Positions 32,690-42,867 of a DNA stretch of 64,000 bases are shown in pieces (position 1 is the stretch's first letter; the number at the start of each line of letters is the position of its first letter). The notes under the pieces were generated by a model. It worked only from the letters and a program-made list of their open reading frames with translations, made no database searches and was not told the DNA's origin. This DNA is from JAEXOD01 sp963667875 (GTDB lineage Bacteria > Bacteroidota > Ignavibacteria > Ignavibacteriales > Melioribacteraceae): NCBI GenBank assembly GCA_963667875.2, contig CAXXGC010000003.1, positions 248,001-312,000 of the forward strand, in the 5' to 3' direction. Made by a program: the position numbers and the translations under genes.

Positions 32690-34057
32690 TTACTTTCTAA
32701 TCTTTTTCGTAATATCCAATATTTCGTTAAAGTATTTTGTAATAAGCTTTTCGGCGTTTTCTAGTTTTGGAGCTTCAACAATACATCTAATAATCGGTTC
32801 TGTATTAGATTTGCGGAAATGAACCCAATGATCTTCAAAATCTATTCTCAAACCATCTTCGGTATTCATTTTATTTGCCGAATGAATGTCTATTAACTGT
32901 TCTAATATTAAATCGGGATTGATATTATTTAAATCAATTTTCTTTTTGGCAATAAAATATTTTGGTAAAGTATCTTTTAATTGACTTAAAGTACCTCCAA
33001 ATTCCAATAAATGCTGTAAAATAAAAGCGGTTCCGGTCAATGCGTCACGTCCAAAAACAAGTTTTGGATATATTACACCGCCGCTTCCTTCGCCGCCAAT
33101 AATGGCATTTACTTCTTTCATTTTTGTAACAACATTGGCCTCGCCAACAGGGGATTTATAAATATTACATCCAAACTGATGCACTATATCATCAACCGCC
33201 CGGGTTGTTGATAAATTGATAACAACATTCCCTTTTTCTTTTGCAAGTAAAAATTTAACTGCCTGAGCAATGGTATTTTCTTCGCTAAAAGGTTCTCCTT
33301 TTTCAGTAATTAATACCAATCTGTCAACATCAGGGTCAACAACAATACCCAAATCTGCTTTATTTTCTACAACTGCTTTCATAGTTTCTGTCAAATTTTC
33401 AGGAATAGGTTCGGCAAGGCGGGGGAATATTCCATTTTTTTCACAATTTATTTTTATAACCTCGCAGCCAAATTTTTCAAGCAATAATGGCATTATGTAC
33501 GAACCGGCTCCATTTACGCAATCTAACAGAATTTTAAATTTTCTTTTTTTAATGGATTCAATGTCTAAAAAGTGTAGATTTAAGACACTATTTAAATGGT
33601 CATATAGTCCATCCGGGTCACTGGTAAGTGTCCCAAGTTTATCCCATCTTGCATAATTTTTTGTGCTGCTTTCAAGCAAACCCAGCATTATTTTATTTTC
33701 ATCAACGGTCATAAATTCGCCGTTTTTATTTACAAGTTTTAATGCATTCCATTCGTTCGGGTTATGACTGGCAGAAAGAGAAATACCTCCTAAAGCATTG
33801 TTTTTTAATACATTATAAAGTACAGTAGGTGTTGGAGTAATGCCTATATCAATAACATCATTACCCTTAGCAAGCAATGTTCCAAACACAATATTTTTGA
33901 CCATATCGCCGGTAATTCTACCGTCTCTGCCAACAACAATTTTACCTTGTCCGCAAAAATCCGCAAAGGCACTTGTGTATTTAACTAGTACTTCGGGTTC
34001 AAGGCCGGAACCAATTATTCCCCGTATTCCTGAAACACTCACCATAAGAGTTGACAT
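32690..34057 (-). CDS. glmM: Phosphoglucosamine mutase-type phosphohexomutase
   Basis: A 455-residue alpha-D-phosphohexomutase. The phosphoserine loop is GISLSASHNPNEW (Ser97), the metal loop DPDVDRLVLI, the sugar loop GEGSGGVIYP and the phosphate loop RKSNTEPIIR. GlmM converts glucosamine-6-P to glucosamine-1-P for cell wall and LPS. The length and the GEGSGG motif fit GlmM, but a phosphomannomutase/phosphoglucomutase role cannot be excluded. GGAG precedes the ATG. Confidence 0.82.
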   Translation of the reverse strand: MSTLMVSVSGIRGIIGSGLEPEVLVKYTSAFADFCGQGKIVVGRDGRITGDMVKNIVFGTLLAKGNDVIDIGITPTPTVLYNVLKNNALGGISLSASHNPNEWNALKLVNKNGEFMTVDENKIMLGLLESSTKNYARWDKLGTLTSDPDGLYDHLNSVLNLHFLDIESIKKRKFKILLDCVNGAGSYIMPLLLEKFGCEVIKINCEKNGIFPRLAEPIPENLTETMKAVVENKADLGIVVDPDVDRLVLITEKGEPFSEENTIAQAVKFLLAKEKGNVVINLSTTRAVDDIVHQFGCNIYKSPVGEANVVTKMKEVNAIIGGEGSGGVIYPKLVFGRDALTGTAFILQHLLEFGGTLSQLKDTLPKYFIAKKKIDLNNINPDLILEQLIDIHSANKMNTEDGLRIDFEDHWVHFRKSNTEPIIRCIVEAPKLENAEKLITKYFNEILDITKKIRK

Positions 34058-34190
34058 ATAATCTCCAAAAAAATAATTAAGACTTGTTAGTATTTATTTG
34101 ACTAAATAGATAAACTATACTATTTTAAATGCTAAAATAATTTTTTTTATAATTAGTTCAAAATCTATCAACTTATCCGAGGTAATTAGT

Positions 34191-37052
34191 ATGAGAATGA
34201 CTCTGCTAAGATTTTATGTTCTTATCCTATGTTTGGTACTTAGCGGTAATGTGTTTGCGAACTCAGGAAAGATAACCGGGAACATCACAGATGCTGATGC
34301 CGGCGATCCTTTGCCATTCGTAAATGTTGTTATTGAAGGTACTTCATTGGGTGCTGCCACTGATTTGAATGGTAATTATACCATTTTAAATGTGCCACCC
34401 GGTGTTTATAATGTTACAGCTTCTTTAGTTGGCTACCAAAAAAGTACAATTGAAGGTGCTAGAGTAAATATTGATTTTACGACTCGAGTGGATTTTTATT
34501 TATCTACAGGATCAATTGATTTACCTGCAGTTATTATTCAGGGTGATAGAAACCCGTTGATTCGTCAAGATTTGACAAATCCTACGGTAGCTATTACATC
34601 AGAAACAATTGGCGAATTGCCGGTTGACCAAATTTCCGACATTATTAAATTGCAAGCAGGTGTTGCAGTTGGTAATGATGGTGGTTTACACTTCCGTGGT
34701 GGTTATAGTAATGAGGTTGCCTATACAATCAACGGTGTTTCGGTAAACGACCCTTACGGCAATCAAAAGTCAGTTGGGCTTGCCACTAACGCAGTACAAG
34801 AAGTATCAGTTTCTACCGGTACTTTTAGTGCCGAATACGGAAATGCTTTATCAGGCGTTGTTAACTATGTTACAAAAGAAGGCGGTGAAAAATACAGCTT
34901 TAGTTTACGTGGTTACATGGGTGATTATTTAACAAGCCGTACAGAATTATTTCAAAATATTGATGATATTGATCCGTTGAACAGAGGCCGTATTGAAGGT
35001 ACTTTGGGCGGTTCAGTTCCATTTACAGATAAAAATATGAAATTTTTCATTTCGGGTGTTTATGAAAATTTTAAGGGCTATATTTATGGAAAAGATTTAT
35101 ACTCTCCAACAGATTCATATTTAAGCTTAAACGAATTTCCTACAGGGGACCCAAGAAAAGGACTTGGAGCTAAACCATATTATTTTAATCCTTATAGCAA
35201 CACAAGCGGCGGGTTACCAACAGGTGATGGTGAATATAAACCATTAAACGACAACTGGAGTTTGAATATTCAAGGTAATGTTAGCTATAGTTTTAGTACA
35301 TTGTTAAAATTAAAATATGAATTTGTATTTGACAGAGGTGAAAGCAGAGGCGGTGGAAATTTTGGTGCATTAGAATCGAGATATAATCCTGAAGGTATGG
35401 GAAAAACTTATGATAATTCCGTACACAATGCAATTGAATTTACCCACACTGTAAGCCAAAATGCTTTTTATACAATAAAAGCTTCTTATGGTTTTAACAG
35501 AGGCCAATATTACTTGTATGAAGATCCATTAGATTCAAGATATTTGCCAACAGCATATCAAAGAACTCTTGTAAATACAGTATTTTTGACCGGTGGTACA
35601 GATAATTACAGATTTTCGCGTAATACCGAAACTATGGGCATTAAAGGCGATTTAGTTGCTCAGATGTTTGGAACACACGAAATAAAAGCCGGTTTTGAAG
35701 GAAGATTTTTTGATTTGAATGTAGAATCGTATAGTGTTGAAATTGGTAAATACGATGTTAACGCAACAGATAATTTTGGTTCTTTAATTACAAGTGATTT
35801 GACAGATCCTAATACTGTAATTGTAAGAAGAGTTCCAACAAAGCCATCTTTATACACTAAATACAACAGAAAACCAAGTACTTTTTCCGTTTATTTAAGA
35901 GATAAAATTGAATTGGCTTCATCTATGGTTTTAAATGCAGGCATTAGATACGAATATTTTAATCCAAACGCATATTACAATGATAACTTATCTAATGAAA
36001 TACAAAGTGAAAAACAAGGATATATGACTGGCAATATTAAAAAAGCCACAATTAAACACATGATTTCGCCGCGTATTAGTGTATCTTATCCAATATCTGA
36101 AAAAGGTTTGATTAGATTTTCTTATGGCCATTTTTATCAAAACGGTTCATTAAGTTCGTTATATACAAACCCAAGTTTTTATGTTATTAATGCAGGTACA
36201 ACACCTAATTTTGGTAATCCTGATGTTAAACCACAAAAAGCTGTTCAATACGAAATGGGTTTAAACCAAGTATTAACAGATGATTTTAAATTAGAAGTTA
36301 CAGGTTTTTATAAAGATGTAAGTGATTATATTTATACACAAAGAGTTTATACAACCGGAGGTAGACAATATAGTGTATTAACAAACTTAGCTTATTCAAA
36401 CGTACGTGGTATTACTATTTCTTTCTTAAAAAGGAGATCCCCACAAAGTATGTTCCAAGCAAGTTTAGATTATACATTCCAAGTTGCTGAAGGTAACAGA
36501 ACCGAACCATCTGAAGATATATTCTATAGTGAGTCTTCAGGGAAAAAAACCGAAGGTTATTTGGTTCCTTTAGAGTTTGACAGACCGCATATTATTAATG
36601 CTACTGTTAATTTAATTGATCCTGACAATTGGACATTAGGTTTAATTGCTAATATTCAGCTTGGAACTCCTTATACTCCATCATTGCCTTCTGACTTGGT
36701 TCCAATTACTTATGAACAAAACTCAGCACGCAGACCAATGTCATGGAACGTTGATTTGAAATTTGAAAAATACTTTACTTTTGGCGACATAAAATATTCC
36801 ATATTTTTACAAGTATATAACTTGTTAGATATTGAAAATGAAATATATGTTTATTCAAGCAGCGGTAGAGCACTTTCAAGTGTTGAACAAAAACATGATG
36901 CTGATCTATTAGACGAATTAAGAAAACGAATAAATAATGGTGATAGTGGTTTAATTAGCATGGATGACCTTAATAATTATTATTCAAGCAGACCTTCAAA
37001 TGTTAGTTCGCCACGAGAAGTAAGAGTTGGATTCTCAATATTATTTAACTAA
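34191..37052 (+). CDS. TonB-dependent receptor with carboxypeptidase-like domain
   Basis: A 953-residue outer-membrane protein. Signal peptide to about residue 24 (LCLVLSGNVFANS), then a CarboxypepD_reg-like domain (GKITGNITDADAGDPLPFVN, ~26-105), a plug domain (QISDIIKLQAGV, LHFRGGYSNEVAYTINGV, ~125-240), and a C-terminal beta-barrel ending REVRVGFSILFN with a terminal aromatic/Asn typical of outer-membrane barrels. GAGG lies 8 bp before the ATG. It heads a three-gene unit with a large exported protein and a PorV-like protein 23 and 35 bp apart. The ligand is unknown. Confidence 0.93.
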   Translation: MRMTLLRFYVLILCLVLSGNVFANSGKITGNITDADAGDPLPFVNVVIEGTSLGAATDLNGNYTILNVPPGVYNVTASLVGYQKSTIEGARVNIDFTTRVDFYLSTGSIDLPAVIIQGDRNPLIRQDLTNPTVAITSETIGELPVDQISDIIKLQAGVAVGNDGGLHFRGGYSNEVAYTINGVSVNDPYGNQKSVGLATNAVQEVSVSTGTFSAEYGNALSGVVNYVTKEGGEKYSFSLRGYMGDYLTSRTELFQNIDDIDPLNRGRIEGTLGGSVPFTDKNMKFFISGVYENFKGYIYGKDLYSPTDSYLSLNEFPTGDPRKGLGAKPYYFNPYSNTSGGLPTGDGEYKPLNDNWSLNIQGNVSYSFSTLLKLKYEFVFDRGESRGGGNFGALESRYNPEGMGKTYDNSVHNAIEFTHTVSQNAFYTIKASYGFNRGQYYLYEDPLDSRYLPTAYQRTLVNTVFLTGGTDNYRFSRNTETMGIKGDLVAQMFGTHEIKAGFEGRFFDLNVESYSVEIGKYDVNATDNFGSLITSDLTDPNTVIVRRVPTKPSLYTKYNRKPSTFSVYLRDKIELASSMVLNAGIRYEYFNPNAYYNDNLSNEIQSEKQGYMTGNIKKATIKHMISPRISVSYPISEKGLIRFSYGHFYQNGSLSSLYTNPSFYVINAGTTPNFGNPDVKPQKAVQYEMGLNQVLTDDFKLEVTGFYKDVSDYIYTQRVYTTGGRQYSVLTNLAYSNVRGITISFLKRRSPQSMFQASLDYTFQVAEGNRTEPSEDIFYSESSGKKTEGYLVPLEFDRPHIINATVNLIDPDNWTLGLIANIQLGTPYTPSLPSDLVPITYEQNSARRPMSWNVDLKFEKYFTFGDIKYSIFLQVYNLLDIENEIYVYSSSGRALSSVEQKHDADLLDELRKRINNGDSGLISMDDLNNYYSSRPSNVSSPREVRVGFSILFN

Positions 37053-37075
37053 TTGAAAATGTACGGAGAATATAA

Positions 37076-40000
37076 ATGATTAAATTAAAAAATCTTATAA
37101 TGTTTTTTATTCTTATTTTAAGCTGCTCATTGGTAAATGCGCAAGTTTTAGATAAGGATGGAAATATTGATTTGAAAAAACTTTCTGATGAAGATGCGAT
37201 GAGAATCTTCGGTGATAGATATGCTCCAAAGTTATTTAAAACTTTAGGTAGTTCACGTTACATTAAGGAATCGATTATTAATGGTAATAAGATTACGGCT
37301 ATTGTTTTTAATTATGGTTCTATATGTGCACCAAACAGATTAAGTGGTACAGCAGATTTAGTTTGGAACGGACTTGGTTACGGATTTGAATTTGGTCCTT
37401 TAGCTGCTGCTGAAGTTACAAATGATTTAGGCGCAGTTTTACAAATATCGGACGACACGTTTGTTAATACTGCTCAAGGTGATTATTCACCAGATCTTAC
37501 AGAAAAATGGGGATGGCTTCCTAAAAGCGGTTTTGTAGACAGCACTCAAGATGAAATTGCATCTTTAAATGCAAAAGATACTGATGGTGACGGCAAACCC
37601 GATTCATGGCCTTCATTGTGGTATTCGGACGGTGCAGGTAAATATGTATGGCCGGCATTTTTAGGCGACCAAGCAACCGCTCCCGATGAAGAAATATATT
37701 ATGTTGTAGACGATTATTCAAACAAAGAATTTCCTTATTATCCGTTTAATAATGATTCTACAAAACGCGGACTTGGTTTAGACATGCAGGTTCGTATTAT
37801 TCAGTTTAATAACGCTTTAGCTGAAGATCTTATGTTTTTAGTATATAACATTACTAATGCAAGTAATAAAGTGATTCCAAAAGCATTTTTTGGAATGCAC
37901 GGTGATCCACACATTGGCGGATCAAATGATTACAGTGATGATAGAGCAGGATTTGTTGATGCATCCGGATTTTCACTTCAATCAAGTATGGTATTCCCGC
38001 AGCGTGCAAGAAGTATGGTTTATGCATGGGATGTTGATGCTACAGGTGAAGGAAACAAAAAAACAGGTTATTTTGGCTGGAAATTCTTAGAATCTCCATC
38101 AATTGATAACGATGCTATTGATAATGATTATGATGGTTACACTGACGAATCTCCATATAACTCATGCGGCGTTTATTTAGATGGAGCCGATGTTAATTAT
38201 GGTATTACTGATTTAACTCAGTATATAGCTGTTTTTGGAGCTCCAAAAGCAAGATTCCAAGGTGACGAAGACGGCGATTGGTCGTTAGATAAAGATGATA
38301 TTGGTATTGATGGTATTGGTCCGGATTCACCAAATTACCCAGGTGCAGATTTTGGTGAAGGTGATGGAAAACCATCACAAGGCTGGTATAATGATGTTGA
38401 TACAAATGGAGTATATGATCCAGGTGAACCAGTTTCCAGCGATAGAATAACCGGTTATAAATGGGCTGGTAGTGAACCAAACTTTGGTGCAAGAGATATC
38501 TCTGAATCAGATCAGATTGGTTTAACAAGTTTTAATGCTGCTGCATATACAAATGCATTACCAAACGTTCCTAAAAATGATGCTTTAATGTGGGAATGGT
38601 TATCCTCAGGTAAAGTTGATACCGCAGGTCAACAACTGTTATTAACTGCCGGTGATAACGTATTTAATTTTGGTACAGGTCCTTTAAGTTTGGAACAGGG
38701 AGAATCACAAAGATTTTCGATGTGTATTCTTTTTGGAAATGATTTTCAGGATTTAATTGCAAACGCATCTACTTCTACCAAAATATTAGAAGCTGATTAT
38801 AGATTTGCTCAACCACCTTCGAAACCAGTATTAACTGTTGTTCCGGGTGACGGAAAAGTTACATTGTTTTGGGATACACGCGCTGAAGCATCTGTTGATC
38901 CATTAACAGGTAAACAAGACTTTTTAGGTTACAAAGTTTATAGAAGCCGTGATTATAGTTTTAGTGATATTTATACAATTACCGATGCAAGAGGTAATTT
39001 TACTTTAGCACCTGCATTTGTAAATCCTGAAACAGGTGAAAGTGCTCAATGGTATAAAACACTTGATCCCGCAGTTTATATTAACGGATATCATCCGGTT
39101 GAATTATCAGGTTTAGGAATTAAATATTATGTTGGTGATCCTGCAAATAATAAAGGATTAAAACATGAATATGTAGATTCCTCTGTAACAAACGGTGTTA
39201 AATATTATTATGCAGTAGTAGCATACGATAACGGTTCACTTGAAGTTGGAAACGAATTACCTCCAACAGAAAATAAAGCTATTATTAGAAAAGATGCTAT
39301 TACCGGTGAATTAATGTACGATGTAAATACAGCATGTGTTGTTCCAAATCCATTAGGACTTGGTATTGTTGATGCTGAAGCCGGTACTAACGGAACTCCG
39401 GTTCCTGGAACTGGTGTAGTTTCAACCGGTAAAATTAATATTCAAATTTTAGATAACTTATCAGTACCTGATAATAAATTATATTCATTAAATTTTGCTT
39501 CAAAAACTGAATATAGTGTAACTGACTCGACAGGTATTACCGAATCGTTTACAGCAAATGATACTGTTTATGTTGGTTTATCAAAATCGAACTTGAAATC
39601 AACTTCAATAGTTGTAAAAGATGCAGGTGGTAATGTTGTTGATCCATCAAAATATTATGTAAATACTGAAGCAGGCAGAGTTAAAGGAACATCCGCTAAT
39701 TCGTTGCCGGCAGGTGAAAAATTTACAATTTATTTTAGATATTACCCAGTATACAAATCAACATTAGTAAACTCTGAAGATTCTAATCCTACTTTTGATG
39801 GTATGAGACTTTTTGTTCAAGGTCAAGAACTGGCTTTGGATGTTGCTAATAGCAACTTTAATAATCCTTCAAGCGTGAATGTAAAAGATTCATTATTGTT
39901 TGGTTTAACTGCAAATTATCCGGGAAGTCCAAAAATTCAATATCGTGCTGATTGGGAAGTTCGCTGGAATAATCTTGATACTTTAGCTGATGGTTCTTGG

Positions 40001-40684
40001 GCTAACGTTGGTATGAAAGCACAAGCTCCACAAAGTGGAACCGGTCATAAAAGCTTATCTTGTCCTTTTGTTATTTATAATGTAACTGATAACGATACAG
40101 CTGACGTAATTATGAGTGAGCCTTTTACCGCAACTAAAAACAACGATAGATGGGATTGGGGAGAAGGTATTGTTTTACGACCACAGAATCCAGTCGGTTC
40201 AACAGTTTCTTATTTCTTAACATTTAAATTACCTACCGATTCAAATGTTACTCCAAAGTTGCCAAAATCGGGTGATATTTATACAGTTAGAACAACAAAA
40301 CCATTTATAGCAGGTGATAATTATTCATTTACTACTTCTTCTGCTAAATTTGATAAAGAAGCAACAAATCCTGATTTAAATAAAATATATGTTGTACCAA
40401 ATCCTTATGTAGCATACAGTTTATATGAAGAACCGGGAAGAACAAGCAATAAAAGAGGTGAACGTGTTATTCAGTTCAGAAATCTTCCTATGAAATGTAC
40501 TATACGAATATTTACTATTGCAGGTGATTTAGTTAAAACAATAGAAAAAGACGATATGACAAGTATGGCTCCTTGGGATTTATTATCAGCCGAAGGTCAA
40601 AAAATATCATACGGTGTATATGTATTTCATGTAGATGCTCCCGGAATTGGCGAGCGTATCGGTAGATTTGCAGTAATTAAATAA
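37076..40684 (+). CDS. Large exported surface protein with FN3-like and C-terminal sorting-like region
   Basis: A 1202-residue protein with a signal peptide (IMFFILILSCSLVNAQ). Asp-rich calcium-type loops occur in DTDGDGKPDSWP and DNDYDGYTDESPYN. An FN3-like domain lies near residues 580-730 (PVLTVVPGDGKVTLFWDTRA, YKVYRSRDYSF, YYYAVVAYDNGS). The last ~90 residues (IYVVPNPYVAY...GDLVKTIEKDD...GVYVFHVDAP...GRFAVIK) resemble a FlgD/T9SS sorting domain but lack the NYPNPFNP core. It sits between a TonB receptor and a PorV-like protein and is probably exported with their help. Confidence 0.85.
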   Translation: MIKLKNLIMFFILILSCSLVNAQVLDKDGNIDLKKLSDEDAMRIFGDRYAPKLFKTLGSSRYIKESIINGNKITAIVFNYGSICAPNRLSGTADLVWNGLGYGFEFGPLAAAEVTNDLGAVLQISDDTFVNTAQGDYSPDLTEKWGWLPKSGFVDSTQDEIASLNAKDTDGDGKPDSWPSLWYSDGAGKYVWPAFLGDQATAPDEEIYYVVDDYSNKEFPYYPFNNDSTKRGLGLDMQVRIIQFNNALAEDLMFLVYNITNASNKVIPKAFFGMHGDPHIGGSNDYSDDRAGFVDASGFSLQSSMVFPQRARSMVYAWDVDATGEGNKKTGYFGWKFLESPSIDNDAIDNDYDGYTDESPYNSCGVYLDGADVNYGITDLTQYIAVFGAPKARFQGDEDGDWSLDKDDIGIDGIGPDSPNYPGADFGEGDGKPSQGWYNDVDTNGVYDPGEPVSSDRITGYKWAGSEPNFGARDISESDQIGLTSFNAAAYTNALPNVPKNDALMWEWLSSGKVDTAGQQLLLTAGDNVFNFGTGPLSLEQGESQRFSMCILFGNDFQDLIANASTSTKILEADYRFAQPPSKPVLTVVPGDGKVTLFWDTRAEASVDPLTGKQDFLGYKVYRSRDYSFSDIYTITDARGNFTLAPAFVNPETGESAQWYKTLDPAVYINGYHPVELSGLGIKYYVGDPANNKGLKHEYVDSSVTNGVKYYYAVVAYDNGSLEVGNELPPTENKAIIRKDAITGELMYDVNTACVVPNPLGLGIVDAEAGTNGTPVPGTGVVSTGKINIQILDNLSVPDNKLYSLNFASKTEYSVTDSTGITESFTANDTVYVGLSKSNLKSTSIVVKDAGGNVVDPSKYYVNTEAGRVKGTSANSLPAGEKFTIYFRYYPVYKSTLVNSEDSNPTFDGMRLFVQGQELALDVANSNFNNPSSVNVKDSLLFGLTANYPGSPKIQYRADWEVRWNNLDTLADGSWANVGMKAQAPQSGTGHKSLSCPFVIYNVTDNDTADVIMSEPFTATKNNDRWDWGEGIVLRPQNPVGSTVSYFLTFKLPTDSNVTPKLPKSGDIYTVRTTKPFIAGDNYSFTTSSAKFDKEATNPDLNKIYVVPNPYVAYSLYEEPGRTSNKRGERVIQFRNLPMKCTIRIFTIAGDLVKTIEKDDMTSMAPWDLLSAEGQKISYGVYVFHVDAPGIGERIGRFAVIK

Positions 40685-40719
40685 TCTGTTTTGAAGTGAA
40701 AAATAGTTGGAGAAATTTT

Positions 40720-41754
40720 ATGTATAAAAAAATATTTAGTTTGCTCTTGTTGTTGACCTTCTGTTTGAGCTTGAATATTAAAGCTCAAAAGTCTGATGGT
40801 ACTACTCAAGTAGGTACAACGTCCGGGCAGTTTTTGAAACTTGGCGCCGGTGCCCGCTCTATTGGTATGGGTGGAGCATTTACCGGAGTTCCTGATGATA
40901 TTTATTCGGTTTATTACAACCCTGCTGGAATTGCCACAATGAAAAGTAACGCAGAAGTAGCATTTAATCATGCAAATTGGTTTGCCGATATGAGTTATGA
41001 TTATGCTGCCGGTGCCGTAAATTTAGATAATATGGGTGTTTTGTTTGTTACCTTTTCTTCTTTTTCTGTTCCCGAAGATATAGTTAGAACAGAAGCTTAT
41101 CCTGAAGGAGACGGCAGAACATGGGATGCAAGTTCTATAGCAATTGGTTTAGGTTTTGCTAAAGCGCTTACCGATAGATTTTCTATTGGTGCTCAATTTA
41201 AATATATCCGCGAAGCAATTTGGGATATGAGTGCATCGGGTTTTGGTGTTGATATTGGTACTTTATATCGCACTCCATTTAACGATTTAACAATTGGTGC
41301 CGCTATTACAAATTTTGGCAGCGATATGCAGTTAGATGGTCGTGATATACAGTTTAACACTGATCCTAATAATAATGATAATACCGGTCCAAATAATATT
41401 CCTGCTGTTTATGATATGAATTCGTATCCTTTACCTTTAACATTTAAAATCGGTCTTGCTATGGATATAGTAAATAACCGTTTTATCCGTGCTACTGGTG
41501 CTTTAGATGCAGTTCATCCAAATGATAACAGTGAATATGTTAATACTGGTTTAGAATTTGCTTATGACGAAACTTTTTTTGTTCGTGTTGGTTATAAATC
41601 TTTATTTAAAGCCAATAGCGAAGAAGGTTTAACTTTTGGCGGTGGTCTTAAATACAAATTGAATGATAGTTTTAAGATTATTGTTAACTACGGTTATGCT
41701 GATTATGGAAGATTGGAAAATGTTCAATTTTTCGATTTAGGATTATCCTTCTAA
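40720..41754 (+). CDS. PorV/PorQ family outer-membrane protein
   Basis: A 344-residue beta-barrel protein. I use the ATG at 40720 with TTGGAGAAA upstream; a GTG at 40696 would add eight residues before the signal peptide (MYKKIFSLLLLLTFCLSL...KAQ). The start of the mature part, FLKLGAGARSIGMGGAFTG and DIYSVYYNPAGIA, is the UPF0164/PorV signature. PorV (LptO) shuttles T9SS cargo from the translocon to the attachment complex; whether this copy is the housekeeping PorV or a dedicated paralog for the preceding large protein is open. A terminator follows. Confidence 0.92.
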   Translation: MYKKIFSLLLLLTFCLSLNIKAQKSDGTTQVGTTSGQFLKLGAGARSIGMGGAFTGVPDDIYSVYYNPAGIATMKSNAEVAFNHANWFADMSYDYAAGAVNLDNMGVLFVTFSSFSVPEDIVRTEAYPEGDGRTWDASSIAIGLGFAKALTDRFSIGAQFKYIREAIWDMSASGFGVDIGTLYRTPFNDLTIGAAITNFGSDMQLDGRDIQFNTDPNNNDNTGPNNIPAVYDMNSYPLPLTFKIGLAMDIVNNRFIRATGALDAVHPNDNSEYVNTGLEFAYDETFFVRVGYKSLFKANSEEGLTFGGGLKYKLNDSFKIIVNYGYADYGRLENVQFFDLGLSF

Positions 41755-41782
41755 AAAAAGATTCTTATAAAATCTATTTGTT

Positions 41783-41817
41783 AAAAGCCCTTCTTGTTTT
41801 TGGAAGGGCTTTTTTTG
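41783..41817 (+). terminator. Rho-independent terminator
   Basis: AAAAGCCCTTC / GAAGGGCTTTT stem with a 9-nt loop and seven T. It ends the TonB-receptor operon. Confidence 0.9.
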
Positions 41818-41989
41818 TAACCTGAAGAATGTTGGGTGTATTAAATCAATTTACATTTCGCTCCCACCATGCGTGACTGATACTAGTAAATATCTGCTAT
41901 TCCGTTTATTCATCCCCCCAAAATTACACATATTATTCCCTATTCATATTTATCGATGACTAATTTGGGATTATGTTTTGATAATTGGT

Positions 41990-41997
41990 TATATTTG
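41990..41997 (+). promoter_or_regulatory. Bacteroidota-type -7 box of nth
   Basis: TATATTTG, exact TAnnTTTG match, 34 bp upstream of the nth start; TTTG lies 22 nt further upstream. Confidence 0.45.
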
Positions 41998-42031
41998 TTT
42001 ACTGATACAATAACAAAAACAACAAAATATT

Positions 42032-42748
42032 ATGAATGAAATAGAAGCTTTGATTATTAAAATTAACGATTTGCTACTGGCTAAATACGGAATCCCGGAA
42101 AGAGCATTAATACCTCCTGATCCGCTTGATTTATTAATTGCAACAATACTTTCTCAAAACACTAACGATGGTAATTCGTATAAAGCTTATAATAATTTAA
42201 AAAGTACTTTTGGCAAATGGGATGAAATACTTGAAATACCGGATAGTGAAATAGCTGAATTAATTAAACCGGCCGGACTCAGCAATCAAAAGACAAAGGC
42301 AATTAAAAACATATTAAATTACTTATATGAAACTAATAAAAAAGTAAGTTTAGATTATTTAAGAAACTTAAATAATGATGAAATAGTTGAAATATTGACC
42401 ACACAAAAGGGGATTGGTATTAAGACAGCCTCCTGTGTATTATTATTCTCCTTGTTACGTAATGTTTGTCCTGTTGATACTCATGTTCATAGGGTTGTGA
42501 ATAGATTACAAATAGTTAATACTAAAAATCCCGAGGAATCATTTTATGAACTTAATAAGAACTTACCACAAAATATTGCACATCAATTTCATACAAATCT
42601 AATAAAATTAGGTAGAAACGTGTGTCGGCCTACAAATCCGGTGTGTGTTAACTGTCCTTTAATTAATGAATGTACTTTTACAGGAAAAAATTTAGACAAT
42701 AAAAACAATAGTCAAAATAGGGAATTTTTATTGCTTGATAATATTTAG
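42032..42748 (+). CDS. nth: Endonuclease III
   Basis: A 238-residue HhH-GPD base-excision glycosylase/AP lyase acting on oxidised pyrimidines. Seen: DLLIATILSQNTND, helix-hairpin-helix TQKGIGIKTASCVL with the catalytic Lys, the GPD aspartate in CPVDTHVHRV, and the 4Fe-4S loop CRPTNPVCVNCPLINEC (Cx6Cx2Cx5C). Normal length. It stands alone. The cluster makes it a client of the suf system, but no direct link is implied. Confidence 0.93.
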   Translation: MNEIEALIIKINDLLLAKYGIPERALIPPDPLDLLIATILSQNTNDGNSYKAYNNLKSTFGKWDEILEIPDSEIAELIKPAGLSNQKTKAIKNILNYLYETNKKVSLDYLRNLNNDEIVEILTTQKGIGIKTASCVLLFSLLRNVCPVDTHVHRVVNRLQIVNTKNPEESFYELNKNLPQNIAHQFHTNLIKLGRNVCRPTNPVCVNCPLINECTFTGKNLDNKNNSQNREFLLLDNI

Positions 42749-42804
42749 AAAAAACAATTAAAACCAAAATATTGTATTGATTCTTATTAAATATTTTTAT
42801 AATT

Positions 42805-42812
42805 TATTTTTG
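42805..42812 (+). promoter_or_regulatory. Candidate -7 box
   Basis: TATTTTTG 55 bp upstream of the T9SS cargo start; no convincing -33 element at the usual distance. Confidence 0.35.
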
Positions 42813-42867
42813 TAATAGCTAATTACTTGTATAATTATACACATATTCATTAAATAGGAGATGCTTT

